From: Planomonospora sp. ID82291
GTDB taxonomy: Bacteria; Actinomycetota; Actinomycetes; Streptosporangiales; Streptosporangiaceae
NCBI RefSeq assembly: GCF_015711645.1
Contig: NZ_JABTEX010000004.1
Location: 496,001 to 560,000, forward strand
DNA length: 64,000 nucleotides
Reading direction: 5' to 3'
How positions within the stretch are numbered: the first letter of the stretch is position 1; each line of letters opens with the position of its first letter. This document shows, in pieces, positions 60,930-64,000 of the stretch. Made by a program: the position numbers and the translations under genes. A model generated the notes under the pieces. It worked only from the letters and a program-made list of their open reading frames with translations, was not told where the DNA came from and ran no database searches.

Positions 60930-62399
60930 ATGACACCTCTTGTCGGAGAAGAACCGCTTTCTTTGACGCAGGAGCTCGACCTCATCGCCTTCGGTCAGCG
61001 CCTGCGCCACCTGCGCAAGCAGCGCGGTCTCACCCTCTCCGACCTGGGTGAGCGGGTGAGCCGGGCGCCGAGTCAGCTCTCCCTGCTGGAGAACGGCAAG
61101 CGCGAGCCGAAGCTGTCGCTGCTCAAGTCGCTCGCCTCCGCGCTCAACGTGCCGGTGGAGGAGCTGCTCCGGCGGCAGGCCCCCAACCGGCGCGCGCAGC
61201 TGGAGATGGAGCTGGAGGAGGCCCAGCGCGACCCCCTCTACGCCGGCCTCGGCCTGCCCCGGCTGAAGGTCTCCGCGCGCGTGCCCAACGACGTGCTGGA
61301 GCACATCCTCGGCCTCTACGGCGAGCTCCGCTCCCGTCAGGCCAAGGGCACCGCCACCCCGGAGGAGGCCCGTGCCGCCAACGCCGAGCTCCGCCGCAAG
61401 CAGCGCGAGCAGGGCAACTACTTCGCCGAGATCGAGAAGGCCGCCGCCGAGGCGCTGGCGGCGGTCGGCTACCGCTCCGGCGCGCTCTCGCAGAGCACCG
61501 TCCAGGCGCTGGTCACGCACTTCGGCTACAGCGTGCGGACGGTGCAGGACCTGCCCCGGACGGTCCGCTCGATCACCGACCTGCGCAACCGGCGCATCTA
61601 CGTCAAGCACGAGCAGCTCGGCATGCACACCCCTCGCACGATCCTGCTGCAGACCATCGGCCACCTGGCGCTCGGCCACCACAAGCCGCGCGACTTCGCC
61701 GACTTCCTGCGCCAGCGGACCGAGGCCAACTACTTCGCCGCCGCGGTTCTGGTCCCCGAGGCCGCCGCCGCGCCGTACCTGCGGGAGGCCAAGCAGGACC
61801 GGGCGCTCAGCGTGGAGGACCTGCGCGACGTGTTCGCGGTCTCCTACGAGATGGCCGCGCACCGCTTCACCAACCTGGCCACGCACCACCTGGACCTGGT
61901 CTGCCACTTCGTCCGCAACGACGTCGGCGGGATCATCTACAAGGCCTACGAGAACGACGGCATCGTCTTCCCCGCCGACGAGCAGGGCGCGATCGAGGGC
62001 CAGCGCATGTGCCTGCAGTGGTCGGGCCGCCAGGTCTTCCTCTCGCCCGACCGCTTCTCCGTCTTCTACCAGTACTCCGACTCGCCCACCGGCACCTACT
62101 TCTGCGTCGCCCACGTGGACCCGAGCCGGGAGCGGGACTTCGCCATCACGCTCGGCGTGCCGTACCGCGAGTCGCGCTGGTTCCGCGGCCGGGAGACCGT
62201 GAACCGGACCAAGTCCGAGTGCCCGAGCGGCGACTGCTGCCGCCGGCCGCCGCCCGAGCTGACCCAGCGCTGGGAGGGCTACGCCTGGCCGTCGGCGCGC
62301 GCCAACTCGCACGTCCTCGTGGCGTTGCCGCCCGGATCCTTCCCCGGGGTGGACGAGGCCGACGTCTACACCTTCCTGGAACGCCACGCCGCGGACTGA
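60930..62399 (+). CDS. ramB: RamB-like short-chain fatty acid regulator (XRE plus DUF2083)
   Basis: A 489-residue regulator. An N-terminal XRE helix-turn-helix (FGQRLRHLRKQRGLTLSDLG, SRAPSQLSLLENGKREPKL; residues 20-75) is followed by an ImmA/IrrE-like region (ILLQTIGHLALGHH with the peptidase-like HxxxxH) and a C-terminal ScfR/DUF2083 domain with four cysteines (KSECPSGDCCRRPPP). This is the architecture of RamB, which controls glyoxylate-cycle genes in Corynebacterium and Mycobacterium. It diverges from aceA, which fits that role directly. Confidence 0.9.
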   Translation: MTPLVGEEPLSLTQELDLIAFGQRLRHLRKQRGLTLSDLGERVSRAPSQLSLLENGKREPKLSLLKSLASALNVPVEELLRRQAPNRRAQLEMELEEAQRDPLYAGLGLPRLKVSARVPNDVLEHILGLYGELRSRQAKGTATPEEARAANAELRRKQREQGNYFAEIEKAAAEALAAVGYRSGALSQSTVQALVTHFGYSVRTVQDLPRTVRSITDLRNRRIYVKHEQLGMHTPRTILLQTIGHLALGHHKPRDFADFLRQRTEANYFAAAVLVPEAAAAPYLREAKQDRALSVEDLRDVFAVSYEMAAHRFTNLATHHLDLVCHFVRNDVGGIIYKAYENDGIVFPADEQGAIEGQRMCLQWSGRQVFLSPDRFSVFYQYSDSPTGTYFCVAHVDPSRERDFAITLGVPYRESRWFRGRETVNRTKSECPSGDCCRRPPPELTQRWEGYAWPSARANSHVLVALPPGSFPGVDEADVYTFLERHAAD

Positions 62400-62498
62400 T
62401 CCCCGGTGCCGCGGGACCGGTCCGGCCGATGATTCACGTCGCCACGGTGACCCATAGGGTGATACCCGTGCATTCCGGGGTGACGGGGAGGATGGGCT

Positions 62499-63464
62499 GT
62501 GCTGCCTGAGGTGGAGGCATGGCTGCGCCGCCGTACGTCGTCCTGGGACGACTGGTCCCCGCCGGAGCTGCTGGAGGCCCGGGGGGACACGACGGTCAGC
62601 GTGGTGCTGCCCGCGCGCGACGAGGGGGAGACGGTCGGGGAGATCGTCACCGCGATCCGGCGCGAGCTGATGGAGGCGGTGCCGCTCGTCGACGAACTCG
62701 TGGTCGTCGACTCCCGCTCCACCGACGACACCGCCGCGCGCGCCGCGGCGGCCGGAGCCCGGGTGGTGGCGCAGGACGAGGTCCTGCCCGACCTCAAACC
62801 GCTGGACGGCAAGGGGGAGGCGCTGTGGAAGTCCCTCGCCGCGACCTCCGGCGACCTGCTGGTCTTCGTCGACGCGGACCTGCGGGAGTTCCGCACCTCG
62901 TTCGTGACCGGGCTGCTCGGGCCGCTCCTGGCCGACCCCGGCGTGGTCTACGTCAAGGGCTGCTACGACCGGCCGCTGCGCGACGCGCGGGGCGCGGACG
63001 CGCCGGGCGGGGGCGGACGGGTCACCGAGCTGGTCGCGAGGCCGCTGCTCAACCTGCACTGGCCGCTGCTCGCCGGGTTCGTCCAGCCCCTGGCGGGAGA
63101 GTACGCCGGGCGCCGCTCGGTCCTGGAGCGGGTCCCGTTCGTCACCGGCTACGGCGTGGAGCTCGGGCTCCTGATCGACCTGCTGGAGCTGTCGGGCCTG
63201 GACGCGCTGGCCCAGGTGGACCTGGGCCGCAGGGTGCACTCCCACCAGTCCACCGAGGCCCTCGGCGGCATGGCCGCGCAGATCCTGCAGACCTCCTGGT
63301 CGCGGCTGGCCCGCCAGGACAAGATGGTCCCGCTGCACGAGCCGTCCCCGCGCCTGGCCCAGTTTCGCCGCGGGCCGGCCGGGCACCATGCGACCGTGCG
63401 GGACGTGGCGGTCTCCGAGCGCCCGCCCATGGCCACCGTTCCCGGGTACGGCTCCTGCCGGTAA
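62499..63464 (+). CDS. gpgS: glucosyl-3-phosphoglycerate synthase
   Basis: A 321-residue GT-A-fold, GT81-family glycosyltransferase that joins glucose from a nucleotide sugar to 3-phosphoglycerate, the first step to glucosylglycerate and methylglucose polysaccharides. The metal-binding region reads LLVFVDADLREF, followed by VKGCYDRPL, EYAGRRSVLERVPFVTGYGV and VDLGRRVHSHQS, all typical of GpgS. The GTG start follows GGAGGATGGGCT. No phosphatase (GpgP) gene is adjacent. In mycobacteria this gene follows folP2; here it does not. Confidence 0.9.
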   Translation: MLPEVEAWLRRRTSSWDDWSPPELLEARGDTTVSVVLPARDEGETVGEIVTAIRRELMEAVPLVDELVVVDSRSTDDTAARAAAAGARVVAQDEVLPDLKPLDGKGEALWKSLAATSGDLLVFVDADLREFRTSFVTGLLGPLLADPGVVYVKGCYDRPLRDARGADAPGGGGRVTELVARPLLNLHWPLLAGFVQPLAGEYAGRRSVLERVPFVTGYGVELGLLIDLLELSGLDALAQVDLGRRVHSHQSTEALGGMAAQILQTSWSRLARQDKMVPLHEPSPRLAQFRRGPAGHHATVRDVAVSERPPMATVPGYGSCR

Positions 63465-63474
63465 GGTAGAGGGT

Positions 63475-63489
63475 GTTACCGATGGTAAC
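63475..63489 (+). promoter_or_regulatory. palindrome upstream of acyl-CoA dehydrogenase gene
   Basis: GTTACCGATGGTAAC is an inverted repeat with perfect 6-bp arms and a 3-bp centre, 21 bp before the acyl-CoA dehydrogenase start. TetR-type fatty-acid regulators commonly bind similar sites; that is inference. Confidence 0.5.
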
Positions 63490-63510
63490 CCTTTCTCGGA
63501 GGAACGGACG

Positions 63511-64000
63511 ATGAGCGAGAACGGCTTCTGCCCGGAACCGAGCGCCGACGTGCGCGAGGTGCGCGACTGGGTGCACGAGTTCGCCCGGACGGTCGTCCGC
63601 CCGGCCGGCGCCGAGTGGGACGAGCGCGAGGAGACGCCCTGGCCGGTCATCCAGGAGGCGGCGAAGATCGGCCTCTACTCGCTCGACTTCTTCGCCCAGC
63701 AGTCCTTCGAGCCCAGCGGCCTCGGCCTGATGGTCGCCTTCGAGGAGCTCTTCTGGGGCGACGCCGGGATCGGCCTGTCCATCGTCGGCACCGGCCTGGC
63801 CGCCGCCGCCCTGTCGGCCACCGGGACCCCCGAGCAGATGGGCGAGTGGCTGCCGCAGATGTTCGGCACCCCCGACGACGTCAAGCTCGGCGCGTTCTGC
63901 GCCTCCGAGCCCGACGCGGGCTCCGACGTGGGCGCCATCCGCACCCGCGCCGTCCACGACGAGGCCTCCGGCGACTGGATCCTCAACGGCGTCAAGACCT
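63511..64000 (+). CDS. acyl-CoA dehydrogenase, N-terminal part (3' end outside window)
   Basis: The first 163 residues of an FAD-dependent acyl-CoA dehydrogenase, which introduces a 2,3 double bond in acyl-CoA during beta-oxidation. Visible are the N-terminal helical domain (VRDWVHEFARTVVRPAGAEW, LMVAFEELFWGDAGIGLSIV), and the start of the beta domain with FCASEPDAGSDVGAIRTRAV, which contacts FAD and substrate. GGAGG lies before the ATG at 63511. The catalytic glutamate would be further downstream. Confidence 0.9.
   Translation, partial: MSENGFCPEPSADVREVRDWVHEFARTVVRPAGAEWDEREETPWPVIQEAAKIGLYSLDFFAQQSFEPSGLGLMVAFEELFWGDAGIGLSIVGTGLAAAALSATGTPEQMGEWLPQMFGTPDDVKLGAFCASEPDAGSDVGAIRTRAVHDEASGDWILNGVKT

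Noticed and set aside
60720-63650. A 976-codon open frame on the minus strand opposite the RamB-like and gpgS genes
   Set aside because: It is a codon-bias shadow. High third-position GC in the real genes keeps the opposite frame open; its translation is Arg/Gly/Val-rich with no domain.

Overview
The window is a 64 kb piece of a very GC-rich actinobacterial chromosome. Third codon positions are almost all G or C, GTG starts are frequent, and several actinobacterial marker families are present: FolP2-type dihydropteroate synthase homologue, glucosyl-3-phosphoglycerate synthase, a RamB-like regulator beside isocitrate lyase, an F420-dependent oxidoreductase, DUF4383 and LytR-CpsA-Psr proteins. 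The overall flavour is that of the Streptosporangiaceae or a related family, but no rRNA gene is present to settle it. I saw no rRNA or tRNA gene, CRISPR array, prophage or insertion sequence; this reads as ordinary chromosome with many small regulons. Two genes are cut by the window ends.

Layout. 0-6.9 kb: the end of a sugar-nucleotide epimerase gene, a cupin, a DUF72 protein, and a three-subunit molybdenum hydroxylase operon facing a TetR regulator across a long palindrome. 7-13.6 kb: DUF4383 membrane protein, SDR epimerase, STAS protein, then an F420 oxidoreductase, a zinc alcohol dehydrogenase and a hemerythrin behind a SigB-like promoter, ending at an orphan histidine kinase. 13.8-18 kb: extracellular copper/haem genes (DyP peroxidase, PCu(A)C lipoprotein, small membrane protein), then a DUF2470 protein and ribosomal protein S4 diverging from tandem DtxR/IdeR-like iron boxes. 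18-28.8 kb: TetR plus drug-type ABC exporter, a GAF-PAS sensor kinase, a 2-hydroxyacid dehydrogenase, a soluble chemoreceptor, a cytoplasmic subtilisin-like protease with a small partner, and a membrane-embedded spermidine-synthase-like protein.

29-43 kb: LytR-CpsA-Psr protein, a proline-rich zinc metallopeptidase, LysR, FolP2 plus a potassium-channel RCK subunit, a two-component system facing its probable target (envelope protein plus ABC exporter), and a YcnI copper protein with a paralogue of the small membrane protein from the 15 kb locus. 43-52 kb: ROK repressor facing an unusual MFS gene that starts with a dead HAD-phosphatase remnant, an ABC-2 exporter operon whose first gene appears to use a CTG start, a GlxA-type AraC regulator facing an enoyl-reductase-like protein, and an alpha/beta hydrolase. 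52-64 kb: Ser/Thr kinase, a lone ABC ATPase, HU, an NmrA-like protein and MFS pump controlled by a divergent LysR, isocitrate lyase facing a RamB-like regulator, GpgS, and the start of an acyl-CoA dehydrogenase.

The strongest recurring theme is divergent regulator-target pairs with readable palindromes between them. I found no clear large undescribed system. The best leads are the duplicated copper-linked membrane protein, the protease/small-protein pair, the HAD-MFS fusion, the iron boxes in front of S4, and the CTG start.
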